Assembly (NCBI GenBank): GCA_029860565.1
Contig: JAOUAY010000023.1
Coordinates: forward strand, 1 to 12,902
Source: Candidatus Nitrosopumilus sp.
Lineage (GTDB): Archaea; Thermoproteota; Nitrososphaeria; Nitrososphaerales; Nitrosopumilaceae
DNA length: 12,902 bases
Direction: 5' to 3'
A program made the translations under genes and the position numbers. Shown here one piece after another: positions 1 through 5,609 of the stretch. The stretch's first letter is position 1. Every line of letters begins with the position of its first letter. The notes under the pieces were generated by a model. The model was given only the letters and a program-made list of their open reading frames with translations. It did not search any database and had not been told where the DNA came from.

Positions 1-364
1 CAATTGTGACTTCGTCACCTTCAGAAATACCATCATAAGCATCCTGTTCAATTTCAATAGGTAACAAAAATGCACCATCAACTGCATTACGATAAAAAAT
101 TCTTGCAAAAGACAATGCAAGTACAGCTTTTATTCCTGAATGAGATAATGCTATTGGTGCATGTTCGCGAGATGAACCACAACCAAAATTTTTACCAGAC
201 AAAATAAAATCCCCTTCTTTTACTTTAGAATGAAAATCAGGATCCAATCCCTCCATTGCATGAGTTGCAAGTTCTGTATAATCATGTACTTTGAGATATT
301 GGCCTGGAATGATCACATCAGTATCAACATTGTCTCGAGCATATTTTATGACGTTACCTTTCAT
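1..364 (-). CDS. leuD: 3-isopropylmalate/homoaconitate dehydratase small subunit, partial (3' end outside window)
   Basis: Small 'swivel' subunit of the two-chain aconitase-family hydro-lyase that isomerises 2-isopropylmalate (leucine pathway) or homoaconitate (2-aminoadipate lysine pathway) in the cytosol. The 121 codons visible begin MKGNVIKYARDNVDTDVIIP, the usual N-terminus of this subunit, and contain the family signature GKNFGCGSSREHAP near residues 67-80 and the SFARIFYRNAVDGA helix. The family is about 160-170 residues in archaea, so roughly 40 residues lie beyond the left edge. The start is fixed by an ATGA overlap: the ATG at 364 overlaps the TGA of leuC, which implies translational coupling and 1:1 subunit production. 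The substrate-recognition loop after the Asp-Thr-Asp motif reads YLKVHD, with a basic Lys after Tyr-Leu; in characterised relatives a basic residue here goes with homoaconitate-type substrates, so lysine-pathway or dual use is possible. Family assignment is firm; substrate is not. Confidence 0.93.
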   Translation of the reverse strand, partial: MKGNVIKYARDNVDTDVIIPGQYLKVHDYTELATHAMEGLDPDFHSKVKEGDFILSGKNFGCGSSREHAPIALSHSGIKAVLALSFARIFYRNAVDGAFLLPIEIEQDAYDGISEGDEVTI

Positions 365-1632
365 TGTAAATCCCTCGGATCAGTTATTTTTCCAGTTACC
401 GCAGAGGCTGCTGCTACTAATGGAGATGAAAGGTAGGTTTGGGATTCTACATGACCCATTCTACCAGGAAAATTTCTATTTGTAGTGCTGATACAGATTT
501 CGTCTTTTGCCAAGACGCCCATATGTGCTCCACAACAGGCTCCACAAGTTGGAGGACCAACAGTTACACCAGCATCTAAGAAGATTTTTAATAATCCATT
601 TTCCATGGCCCGTTTATAAATTGAAATTGCTGCAGGTAAAATTTCTGTTCTAATCTTTACTTTTCTTCCTTTGAGTATTCTTGCTACAGCTTCCAAATCT
701 TCGTATTTTGCTCCAGTGCAAGATCCAATGTAAGATTTGTCCAATTCAACAGAAGGAGCTTCTCTTACAACACAGGTATTTTCAGGAGAAAATGGTTTTG
801 CAATGGTTGGCTCCATTTCTGAACTTTCAAATTCAAAGATCTTTGCATATTGAGCATCATCGTCACCTTTAATTAAATTCATGTTTGTTGCTCCTCTTTG
901 AGTAAGATAATCAACTATTTTTTGGTCTGGTTCAACAATTCCATTTTTTGCTCCAGCTTCAGTAGTCATATTACATAAGGTCAATCTACTTTCTACGGAC
1001 ATTTCATCAATACCACTACCTCCAAACTGCATTGTTTGGTATGCTCCACCATCAGTTCCAATTTCACCTATAATCTTTAAAATTAGATCTTTTGCCATTA
1101 CATGTTCAGGTAATTTTCCATTTAGCTTAAAGTAATAAGTTTCAGGAACTTTAAACCAAATTTTTCCATTCAACAAAACATAAGCAATATCTGTATGTCC
1201 CAAACCACAAGCAAAAGCACCCAATGCACCAGTGGTATTTGTGTGAGAATCTCCACCGACATAAACATCACCTGGCATCACCATAGCTTCTTCATGAGAT
1301 ATGGTATGACAAATTCCATATTGGCCCATCCCATATTTGAAATGCTTTTCAATTCCATAATTTTTTGTAAAGTTTGATAATTTTACAATATTTTCAGCTG
1401 ATACTTGTTCTGCTGAAGGGACAAAATGGTCTTCAGCTACCCAAACTTTTGTAGGATCCCATAATTTGTCAACAGATATTCCTTGTTTCTTTAGTTTATC
1501 AAATACCTTAATCACTCCAGGTCCTGAGACATCATGCATCATTACTTTGTCTACTTTAGCAAAAACCACATCATCTGGGGAAACTGAAGATTTTTCAGCA
1601 CCACGGGCAAGAATCTTCTCAACAATATTCAT
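361..1632 (-). CDS. leuC: 3-isopropylmalate/homoaconitate dehydratase large subunit
   Basis: Catalytic, [4Fe-4S]-carrying large subunit that works with the LeuD encoded directly downstream. From the ATG at 1632 it is 423 residues, normal for the archaeal LeuC/HacA family (about 415-425). Visible motifs: GDSHT at about residues 127-131, QFGGSGIDEMS near 202, YIGSCTGAKYEDL near 301 with the first cluster Cys at about 305, and PTCGACCGAHMGVL with the other two cluster Cys at about 363 and 366, then STTNRNFPGRMG and SPLVAAASAVTGKITDPR at the C-terminus. All three iron-sulfur ligands are present, so the enzyme should be active. An in-frame TTG lies two codons upstream (1638), but the ATG at 1632 is preferred because a TATA-like box is centred about 27 nt upstream, as for a leaderless mRNA. 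Whether it serves leucine, lysine or both pathways cannot be settled from this subunit. Confidence 0.95.
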   Translation of the reverse strand: MNIVEKILARGAEKSSVSPDDVVFAKVDKVMMHDVSGPGVIKVFDKLKKQGISVDKLWDPTKVWVAEDHFVPSAEQVSAENIVKLSNFTKNYGIEKHFKYGMGQYGICHTISHEEAMVMPGDVYVGGDSHTNTTGALGAFACGLGHTDIAYVLLNGKIWFKVPETYYFKLNGKLPEHVMAKDLILKIIGEIGTDGGAYQTMQFGGSGIDEMSVESRLTLCNMTTEAGAKNGIVEPDQKIVDYLTQRGATNMNLIKGDDDAQYAKIFEFESSEMEPTIAKPFSPENTCVVREAPSVELDKSYIGSCTGAKYEDLEAVARILKGRKVKIRTEILPAAISIYKRAMENGLLKIFLDAGVTVGPPTCGACCGAHMGVLAKDEICISTTNRNFPGRMGHVESQTYLSSPLVAAASAVTGKITDPRDLQ

Positions 1633-1655
1633 AATCAAAAAAACTTGTTCTACAG

Positions 1656-1663
1656 ATTAAAAG
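1656..1663 (-). promoter_or_regulatory. TATA box of leuCD
   Basis: Read on the minus strand this is CTTTTAAT, centred about 27 nt before the leuC ATG at 1632, with an A-rich stretch just upstream. The spacing fits an archaeal promoter whose transcript starts at the start codon. No Shine-Dalgarno motif lies between it and the ATG. Seen in sequence; promoter activity is inferred. Confidence 0.55.
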
Positions 1664-1983
1664 CTTTTCAGAATCTGTTTGTATGATATATGAAAATCAA
1701 ATATCTGACCCCTACATCCAAAAAAGATCCAAAAAAACTTCCGTCTGGCCTTCTTTTTGGAGGAGAATGATATTGATCGGACCCCACATCAGACTAAAAG
1801 AATAGAAAAGATCTACTAAAGATCAAATTATCAACGAGATTCATTATGTTACACGGTACAGGAAATAGGCCATATCCATGTACAGTGACAGAGACTGTCA
1901 AGATTCTCTGTGTCCAGAGGCTTCTGTGTGGTCTGGGAGATATTTTCTTCGTGTTTTATGTCGAGACATAAATGGGGGGCAAA
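1664..1983. other. GC-rich intergenic region with inverted repeats; possible structured RNA or regulatory DNA
   Basis: No convincing gene lies between leuC and the next gene. The right half (about 1861-1980) is close to half G+C by count (28 of 60 and 27 of 60 bases in two successive rows), clearly above the AT-rich surroundings. It carries a 7-bp inverted repeat ACAGAGA/TCTCTGT (1888-1894 and 1905-1911, 10-nt loop), a 5-bp repeat CCAGA/TCTGG (1914-1918 and 1932-1936), and an 8-bp perfect repeat TTTATGTC/GACATAAA around GA (1955-1972), followed by a run of six G. The left half has a near direct repeat, GACCCCTACATC at 1707 and GACCCCACATC at 1780. A 41-codon ATG ORF (1846-1971, plus) crosses the hairpins but has no TATA box at the right distance. 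Strand and function are unknown. Confidence 0.4.
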
Positions 1984-2172
1984 TCAGTTAAACAATTCTT
2001 TTTTTACTTTACTATACAATGTAATTTCTATCGATATTATTATTCCAAAAAATGCTAAGCTAACATAGGGTACAATTGGGAATTCAGAAGGAGAATAAAT
2101 AGAGACGAATATTATCTGAAAAATTGTGCCACCACCTATCATGAACATCATAAGTAGAACTTTTTTGCTCAT
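1984..2172 (-). CDS. small two-helix membrane protein, unknown function
   Basis: I do not recognise this gene. From the ATG at 2172 it encodes 62 residues: a short basic N-terminus (MSKK), a hydrophobic segment at about residues 5-25, a short loop with SPSEFP, a second hydrophobic segment at about 34-53 and a basic tail ending KVKKELFN. Positive charge at both ends suggests both termini lie in the cytoplasm and the loop outside. A longer in-frame ORF begins at 2220, but the start at 2172 is chosen because CTATAAAAC (minus strand, 2195-2203) sits about 27 nt upstream of it and would lie inside the longer reading frame. It is divergent from another two-helix protein gene starting at 2258. Function is unknown. 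Confidence 0.6.
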   Translation of the reverse strand: MSKKVLLMMFMIGGGTIFQIIFVSIYSPSEFPIVPYVSLAFFGIIISIEITLYSKVKKELFN

Positions 2173-2180
2173 GAGACAAT

Positions 2181-2203
2181 CAAATTGAAAATTTGTTTTA
2201 TAG
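2181..2203 (-). promoter_or_regulatory. TATA box plus adjacent inverted repeat upstream of the 62-residue membrane protein
   Basis: The minus strand reads CTATAAAAC at 2195-2203, about 27 nt before the ATG at 2172. Directly downstream of it, 2181-2195 is a perfect 6-bp inverted repeat, CAAATT and AATTTG around GAA. The position between TATA box and start is where an archaeal repressor site would act. AT-rich palindromes of this size arise by chance, so the operator idea is weak. Confidence 0.45.
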
Positions 2204-2257
2204 TTTACACATAATTTCAACAGAACCCCTTATGAATAACGAATCATATTTTCCAAC

Positions 2258-2506
2258 ATGGTAGAAGATAAGTCAGTAAATCTGTCTAAATCAAAGAGTC
2301 AATTTGGGAAGATAGGGCTTGCAATAATGGTGACAGGTATGATAATTCTATATGCGGATGGTATCAGGCTAACTCAGACGGTTCCTGAAGGCTATCAATT
2401 TTATGAACACCCCGAAATTCAAATCCCAATAATTGGAATTATAATTGCATTTTTTGGAACAGCCATTTTCATATACAATTTCAGTAAAGGAAGAAATGTA
2501 ATTTAA
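2258..2506 (+). CDS. small two-helix membrane protein, unknown function
   Basis: Not recognised. It encodes 82 residues: a hydrophilic, Ser/Lys-rich N-terminal tail (about residues 1-17), a hydrophobic helix at about 18-33, a polar loop of about 20 residues (DGIRLTQTVPEGYQFYEHPE) and a second hydrophobic, Ile-rich helix at about 55-74, ending in a basic KGRNVI tail. The topology matches the divergent neighbour (two helices joined by a short polar loop), although sequence similarity is not evident. The ATG at 2258 follows CTTATGAATA at 2230-2239, a weak TATA-like box about 24 nt upstream, so leaderless transcription is plausible. The 51 bp after the stop codon are T-rich and may terminate transcription. 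Confidence 0.65.
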   Translation: MVEDKSVNLSKSKSQFGKIGLAIMVTGMIILYADGIRLTQTVPEGYQFYEHPEIQIPIIGIIIAFFGTAIFIYNFSKGRNVI

Positions 2507-2558
2507 TCAATACATGAAATTTCACTTTTAGAATAATCCTGATTTGGACAATAGCATC

Positions 2559-2777
2559 TTACATTACTAGTACAAACTGATTTGCCAAAATTTTCTTTAC
2601 ATCTTCAAGGTATAACTTTCTAGTACTATTCACTAATTTCCATCTAAACGACATCGCTTTATCTAAAATTTCATAGATTTCGCTAATTTCCGTACCTGAT
2701 TCTAATTCATTTTTGGCAATATCTACCAATTCCTGCAGCCTTAGTTTTTTTCTCCAAGTTTGGACACAATCAACCAT
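2559..2777 (-). CDS. small hypothetical protein (72 aa)
   Basis: Not recognised. A 72-residue, probably all-helical soluble protein: charged and heptad-like stretches (KKLRLQELVDIAKNELESG and EISEIYEILDKAMSFRWKLV) suggest a short helical bundle or coiled coil. It has no membrane segment and one Cys near the N-terminus. The ATG at 2777 has CTTTTAGA (minus strand, 2801-2808) centred about 27 nt upstream, which supports both the start and the reality of the gene. It converges on the 82-residue membrane protein, with about 50 bp between the two stop codons. The upstream side is gene-poor. Confidence 0.55.
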   Translation of the reverse strand: MVDCVQTWRKKLRLQELVDIAKNELESGTEISEIYEILDKAMSFRWKLVNSTRKLYLEDVKKILANQFVLVM

Positions 2778-2919
2778 CAGATTTTCTTTCAGATTAATGA
2801 TCTAAAAGGGATGCTACTAAATCATTACAATCTAAATGAAATTATTATCAAATGTCTAGTATTCATTTTTTCAAATGTATCCTAATGTGACTTCTACAGT
2901 ATAACAGTTATGGTCTCTG

Positions 2920-3123
2920 TTAACTATGCTGTATTTTTTCTTGTGCTTTTGCAACATGTCTTTCAAGTCGAATTTGCTTTGTGAATACTATGTTACATAA
3001 TTTACAAGGAAATTTTTGAGATAATATTTCGTATTTTGAGTACGAGAATCATAAAAACTTCTAATCTTCTGTAGTGTCTGAATTTCTTCTAGATGGCCTT
3101 ACTGGAATGAACAAAATGGTCAT
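2920..3123 (-). pseudogene. broken small C2H2 zinc-finger gene
   Basis: In one continuous minus-strand frame, an ATG at 3123 gives 20 residues (MTILFIPVRPSRRNSDTTED), then TAG (3061-3063), three codons, TGA (3049-3051), and then 42 residues to a TAA at 2920. The last part holds a textbook C2H2 zinc-finger pattern: F-x-C-x2-C-x3-F-x5-L-x2-H (FPCKLC, then VF, L, ERH). The expected second His, four residues after the first, is Gln (HVAKAQ, codon CAA). No ATG, GTG or TTG occurs in frame between the second stop and the finger, so the finger cannot be translated on its own. A TATA-like TTTTAAAC lies at 3143-3150, about 24 nt before the ATG. Small single-finger C2H2 proteins are common in ammonia-oxidising archaea. 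Two point nonsense changes with no indel suggest recent decay; sequencing error is less likely with two stops plus a lost ligand. Confidence 0.55.
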
Positions 3124-3229
3124 AATATGACTTACAAAATTTGTTTAAAACATTAACGAATGAATCGTTCATACAAATCATCAGTGTTCCATAAATATTA
3201 AATTGTAATAGAGTTACTAATTGAAACTT

Positions 3230-3346
3230 TCACCAAATTACCTGATTTGGTTTTGGTCTTAAGTTCCAGTTATCAAAAGCATAGTTTTCATTTGACACAT
3301 CTTCAAAGTCATAATTCAAACTATGTTTAATAATTTTAGGATACAT
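3230..3346 (-). CDS. possible 38-residue ORF of unknown function
   Basis: An ATG at 3346 opens 38 codons ending at a TGA (3230-3232). The peptide is hydrophilic and rich in Asn, Asp and aromatic residues (for example NYDFEDVSNENYAFDNWNL, then RPKPNQVIW). There is no TATA-like box 24-28 nt before the ATG and no Shine-Dalgarno motif. An overlapping 23-codon ATG ORF in another frame (3316-3387) is equally unsupported. This may be a real microprotein or a remnant within the same decaying stretch as the zinc-finger pseudogene. Low confidence. Confidence 0.2.
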   Translation of the reverse strand: MYPKIIKHSLNYDFEDVSNENYAFDNWNLRPKPNQVIW

Positions 3347-3399
3347 GATTTGACTTCAGTATCAGAATGTGTTGAAGTGTGCGCCATGTTGCAAAGTAA

Positions 3400-3442
3400 T
3401 CTAGTGTAACCACACTCAGATATTATATTACAGTCACACTAG
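3400..3442. repeat. cluster of ACACT-type inverted repeats
   Basis: The sequence AGTGT-AACC-ACACT (3403-3416) is a 5-bp inverted repeat with a 4-nt centre, and a third arm, ACACTAG (3436-3442), pairs perfectly with CTAGTGT at 3401-3407. The same arm is thus available for a short or a long hairpin. It lies in gene-free DNA downstream of the 71-residue gene (stop at 3478). A terminator or a protein-binding site is possible, but nothing specific supports either. Confidence 0.3.
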
Positions 3443-3477
3443 TTCCTTCATAATTATTACATTTAGCAATAAATTTA

Positions 3478-3693
3478 TCAAATTTTTAATTTTCCTGTAT
3501 CCAATCCATGTTTTACTATGAAAATTAACTCTTCAACAGTACAAGTTCTCAGAGAATCAGGTATAGAATCAACCTCAAAAAATTGCAGAACACTTATCTT
3601 TTTTCTAACCATCATTTTAACAAGACGGGGTACATTTTCATCAAATTTTGTATTAATGTGATCTAAAACTTCATTTATTTTCTTTTGTTCCAC
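3478..3693 (-). CDS. small hypothetical protein (71 aa, GTG start)
   Basis: Not recognised. A 71-residue soluble, probably helical protein with a charged N-terminal half (EQKKINEVLDHINTKFDENV), a basic central patch (KMMVRKKIS) and a C-terminal part with CTVEELIFIVKHGLDTGKL. No membrane segment and no known motif. The start is GTG at 3693; an ATG-ATG pair just upstream is in another frame and runs quickly into a stop. A TATA-like TTTAACTT (minus strand, about 3715-3722) lies about 26 nt upstream of the GTG and supports it. It is divergent from cofE across about 95 bp of very AT-rich DNA. Confidence 0.5.
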   Translation of the reverse strand: MEQKKINEVLDHINTKFDENVPRLVKMMVRKKISVLQFFEVDSIPDSLRTCTVEELIFIVKHGLDTGKLKI

Positions 3694-3787
3694 AACATCA
3701 TTTTTTTAAAAATAAAGTTAAAGGTATCTCATAATTTATCAGAAACCTCATTTCATAACAATAAAAAAAGAAAAAAATATTCAAAAT

Positions 3788-4567
3788 ATGATGCAATTAA
3801 CAGTTTTACCACTCTTAGCAGATAGAATGGAAGAAAAATTTAATGTTTTTGAAGTATTGTTAAAAACATTAGAAAAAAATAATACAGAACTAGAAGAAGG
3901 GGATGTTTTAGTTATTTCAACGAAATATATCTCAAATTCACAAGGTAGAATTGTAAATCTAGAGAATATCAGAACTTCAGAGGAAGGTATGAATATTTCA
4001 AAAAAATTTCAATTAAAACCTGAAATTGCTGAAATCATCATCAGAGAATCAGACAAGATTTTTGGTGGAATTGGAGGGTTTGTAATCACATCATCAGACA
4101 ACATAATGGCACCAAATGCAGGAATAGATAAATCGAATATAAAAAAAGGTAAAGCCATCCTATATCCAACAAATCCATATCTTACTGCAGAACAAATTCG
4201 AAGAAAAATTTTCTTGAAATTATTTATTCATGTGGGAATAATTCTTGTAGACAGTAGACTAATGCCCGCAAGAATTGGAACATCAGGAGTTGCAATATCC
4301 TGTGCAGGAATAGAGCCAGTTTTAGATATGAGATCAAAAGAAGATCTAGATGGCAATTCATTAAAAGTTACATTTCAAGCAGTGGTAGACAATCTTGCAA
4401 CAATTGCAAATTACAAGATGGGAGAAGGTGCTGAATTAAAACCATTTGCAATAGTAAGAAATTCAGATGCAAAACTCACAGATAGAAAAATTAGTTCAAC
4501 AGAGATGGCAATATCCCCTGATCAATGTGTTTACGTGAGAGGATTATCAAATCCTCCAAAAACATAG
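3788..4567 (+). CDS. cofE: coenzyme F420-0:L-glutamate ligase (gamma-glutamyl ligase)
   Basis: Adds L-glutamate to coenzyme F420-0 with GTP, producing the gamma-linked glutamate tail of the deazaflavin cofactor F420, in the cytosol. At 259 residues it matches stand-alone archaeal CofE (about 250). Motifs in order: GDVLVISTKYISNSQGR at 38-54, NIMAPNAGIDKSN at 105-117 (family: NAGxDxSN), LYPTNPYLTAEQIRRK at 125-140, ILVDSRLMPARIGTSGVA at 152-169 (family: the TDT/SDT metal-binding segment), and VLDMRSKEDLDGNSLKVT at 178-195, a strongly conserved block. The metal-site Asp residues in NAGID and VDSR are kept, but the segment after the second one differs from the better-known TFGRPWR form, so activity on exactly this substrate is likely rather than proven. 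ATG-ATG at the start: ATAAAAAA at 3761-3768 fits the second ATG (3791) slightly better. No other F420 gene is in the window. Confidence 0.85.
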   Translation: MMQLTVLPLLADRMEEKFNVFEVLLKTLEKNNTELEEGDVLVISTKYISNSQGRIVNLENIRTSEEGMNISKKFQLKPEIAEIIIRESDKIFGGIGGFVITSSDNIMAPNAGIDKSNIKKGKAILYPTNPYLTAEQIRRKIFLKLFIHVGIILVDSRLMPARIGTSGVAISCAGIEPVLDMRSKEDLDGNSLKVTFQAVVDNLATIANYKMGEGAELKPFAIVRNSDAKLTDRKISSTEMAISPDQCVYVRGLSNPPKT

Positions 4568-4603
4568 CCTATGAATTAGTTCTGCTTTAAATAGAGGAAT
4601 TTG

Positions 4604-5170
4604 ATGAAAAAAATAATGGAATATCTGACCACATATCCAAAGACAGTTTCATTTTTTGATGGAATAAAACATAGAATTGATATTGACAGTAAAGAAGGTG
4701 TTGAGCAACTCCATATTGTGGTAAAAAAGAGCTTTGAAGAATTGACAAAAATCTTCACCGCAGAAGGATTTACCAAAGTTAAACTTGAACATAAACAACC
4801 AGATCAAATTGGGAATGGTCTTAATTTAAAATTAAAAAAACCATGGGAAATGCATGTTAGAATGGTTGATCTAAAAAAAGGATTAATTGGAATTCATGCT
4901 GAAGTTGAAGTTTCAAGAGATTACTTACAACATCTATTTTCTCAGAGAACACCAGTAGTGTATGAAGTAGAAGAGATTCTAAAAAAATATCAAGTTGACT
5001 ACAGTATTTGGCATGATAAAATCAAAAAAAATGTTCAAGCTATCGTAGATAATTACAAAGTCAAACTTGCAACGCCAAGTATTCCTGTATTTGCATGGAA
5101 GCCAATGTTATTTGTAATTGGCACAATTGCAGCATTTTATGGTTGGAAATATTTTAACACAATCTGGTAG
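4604..5170 (+). CDS. hypothetical protein with C-terminal membrane anchor (about 188 aa)
   Basis: Not recognised. A soluble, mixed alpha/beta domain (about residues 1-155, rich in Lys and Glu, including KPWEMHVRMVDLKKGLIGIH and VYEVEEILKKYQVDYSIWHDK) is followed by one hydrophobic segment near the C-terminus (PMLFVIGTIAAFYGWKYF), which predicts a tail-anchored protein facing the cytoplasm. Three starts compete: TTG 4601, ATG 4604 and ATG 4616. The GAGG at 4594-4597 is a possible Shine-Dalgarno for 4604, while CTTTAAAT at 4585-4592 is centred 27 nt before 4616 and favours a leaderless start there (184 residues). It lies 36 bp after cofE in the same direction, so read-through is possible, and its stop is only 5 bp from the convergent neighbour's stop. 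Confidence 0.65.
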   Translation: MKKIMEYLTTYPKTVSFFDGIKHRIDIDSKEGVEQLHIVVKKSFEELTKIFTAEGFTKVKLEHKQPDQIGNGLNLKLKKPWEMHVRMVDLKKGLIGIHAEVEVSRDYLQHLFSQRTPVVYEVEEILKKYQVDYSIWHDKIKKNVQAIVDNYKVKLATPSIPVFAWKPMLFVIGTIAAFYGWKYFNTIW

Positions 5171-5175
5171 ATAGT

Positions 5176-5529
5176 CTAAACACCAAGAGTTTCAGCTTTA
5201 CTTAATTCTAAAAAGACCTTGTCTCCAACTGAAAGACCCATTTCCTTATATTCATGCATTTCAAGTTTTAATTGAGTAACTCCGGATTGCATACCCATAC
5301 CTCCACCCATTCCAGACATCATCTTATTGAGATCCTTCATCATGTCATTCATGTTTGAAAATCCCATAACTTTTGGACTGCCAAAAGGGGCTGGTGGATT
5401 TTGGTTTCCTTCTTTAAGATCTTTAATCGAAGACAATGAGACTACTACATATGGTGCCCCATCAGGTGCTGAATCAATACTTTTCACTACAAATTCTTTT
5501 TTCATGTCTGATATAGTAACTATCTCCAT
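5176..5529 (-). CDS. hypothetical protein with Met/Gly-rich central insert (117 aa)
   Basis: Not recognised by name. Two beta-rich parts (about residues 1-40 and 84-117; the latter contains KEMGLSVGDKVFLEL, typical of a small beta-barrel) flank a low-complexity segment. That segment, about residues 43-82, begins with Pro (NPPAPFGSP) and then carries nine Met between 55 and 80, including NMNDMM, NKMM and GMGGGMGM. There is no signal peptide or membrane segment. The ATG at 5529 has TATAAAT (minus strand, 5551-5557) about 26 nt upstream. It is divergent from the 177-residue gene and convergent with the tail-anchored one. The Met cluster could be a flexible linker, a hydrophobic-peptide contact surface or a soft-metal site; none is shown. 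Confidence 0.65.
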   Translation of the reverse strand: MEIVTISDMKKEFVVKSIDSAPDGAPYVVVSLSSIKDLKEGNQNPPAPFGSPKVMGFSNMNDMMKDLNKMMSGMGGGMGMQSGVTQLKLEMHEYKEMGLSVGDKVFLELSKAETLGV

Positions 5530-5609
5530 ATAATTTTAATTTTAAGGTGAATTTATACTAATTTGGCCAAGTTTGAAGATTTAATTAGAATTTTCCAAAT
5601 TCTAAGTCA
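5530..5609. promoter_or_regulatory. divergent promoter region with two separate TATA boxes
   Basis: The 80 bp between two divergent genes hold ATTTATA at 5551-5557 (read TATAAAT on the minus strand, about 26 nt from the ATG at 5529) and GATTTAATTA at 5578-5587 (plus strand, centred about 27 nt from the TTG at 5610). Each direction therefore has its own box at leaderless spacing. No Shine-Dalgarno motif is visible for either gene. Confidence 0.5.
5585..5605. promoter_or_regulatory. 21-bp palindrome, candidate operator
   Basis: Perfect 9-bp arms TTAGAATTT and AAATTCTAA are separated by TCC. It begins at the end of the TATA box (5578-5587) and ends 4 bp before the TTG start at 5610, so a bound dimer would block RNA polymerase recruitment at the promoter of the 177-residue gene. 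As RNA it would lie upstream of the predicted start site, which favours a DNA-binding role over a hairpin. Seen directly; the regulator is unknown. Confidence 0.5.

Noticed and set aside
1846..1971. 41-codon ATG ORF on the plus strand in the GC-rich island
   Set aside because: No TATA box at leaderless spacing and no Shine-Dalgarno; codon use and composition are unlike the neighbouring genes, and it is explained as well by structured non-coding sequence.
3160..3190. TGATGA (minus strand) as a C box of a C/D-type guide RNA
   Set aside because: No D, C' or D' boxes at suitable spacing and no flanking terminal stem.
2778..3477. Possible mobile element or CRISPR array in the gene-poor stretch
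   Set aside because: No transposase fragment, no terminal inverted repeats with target duplication, and no regularly spaced repeats; the only recognisable remnant is the zinc-finger pseudogene.
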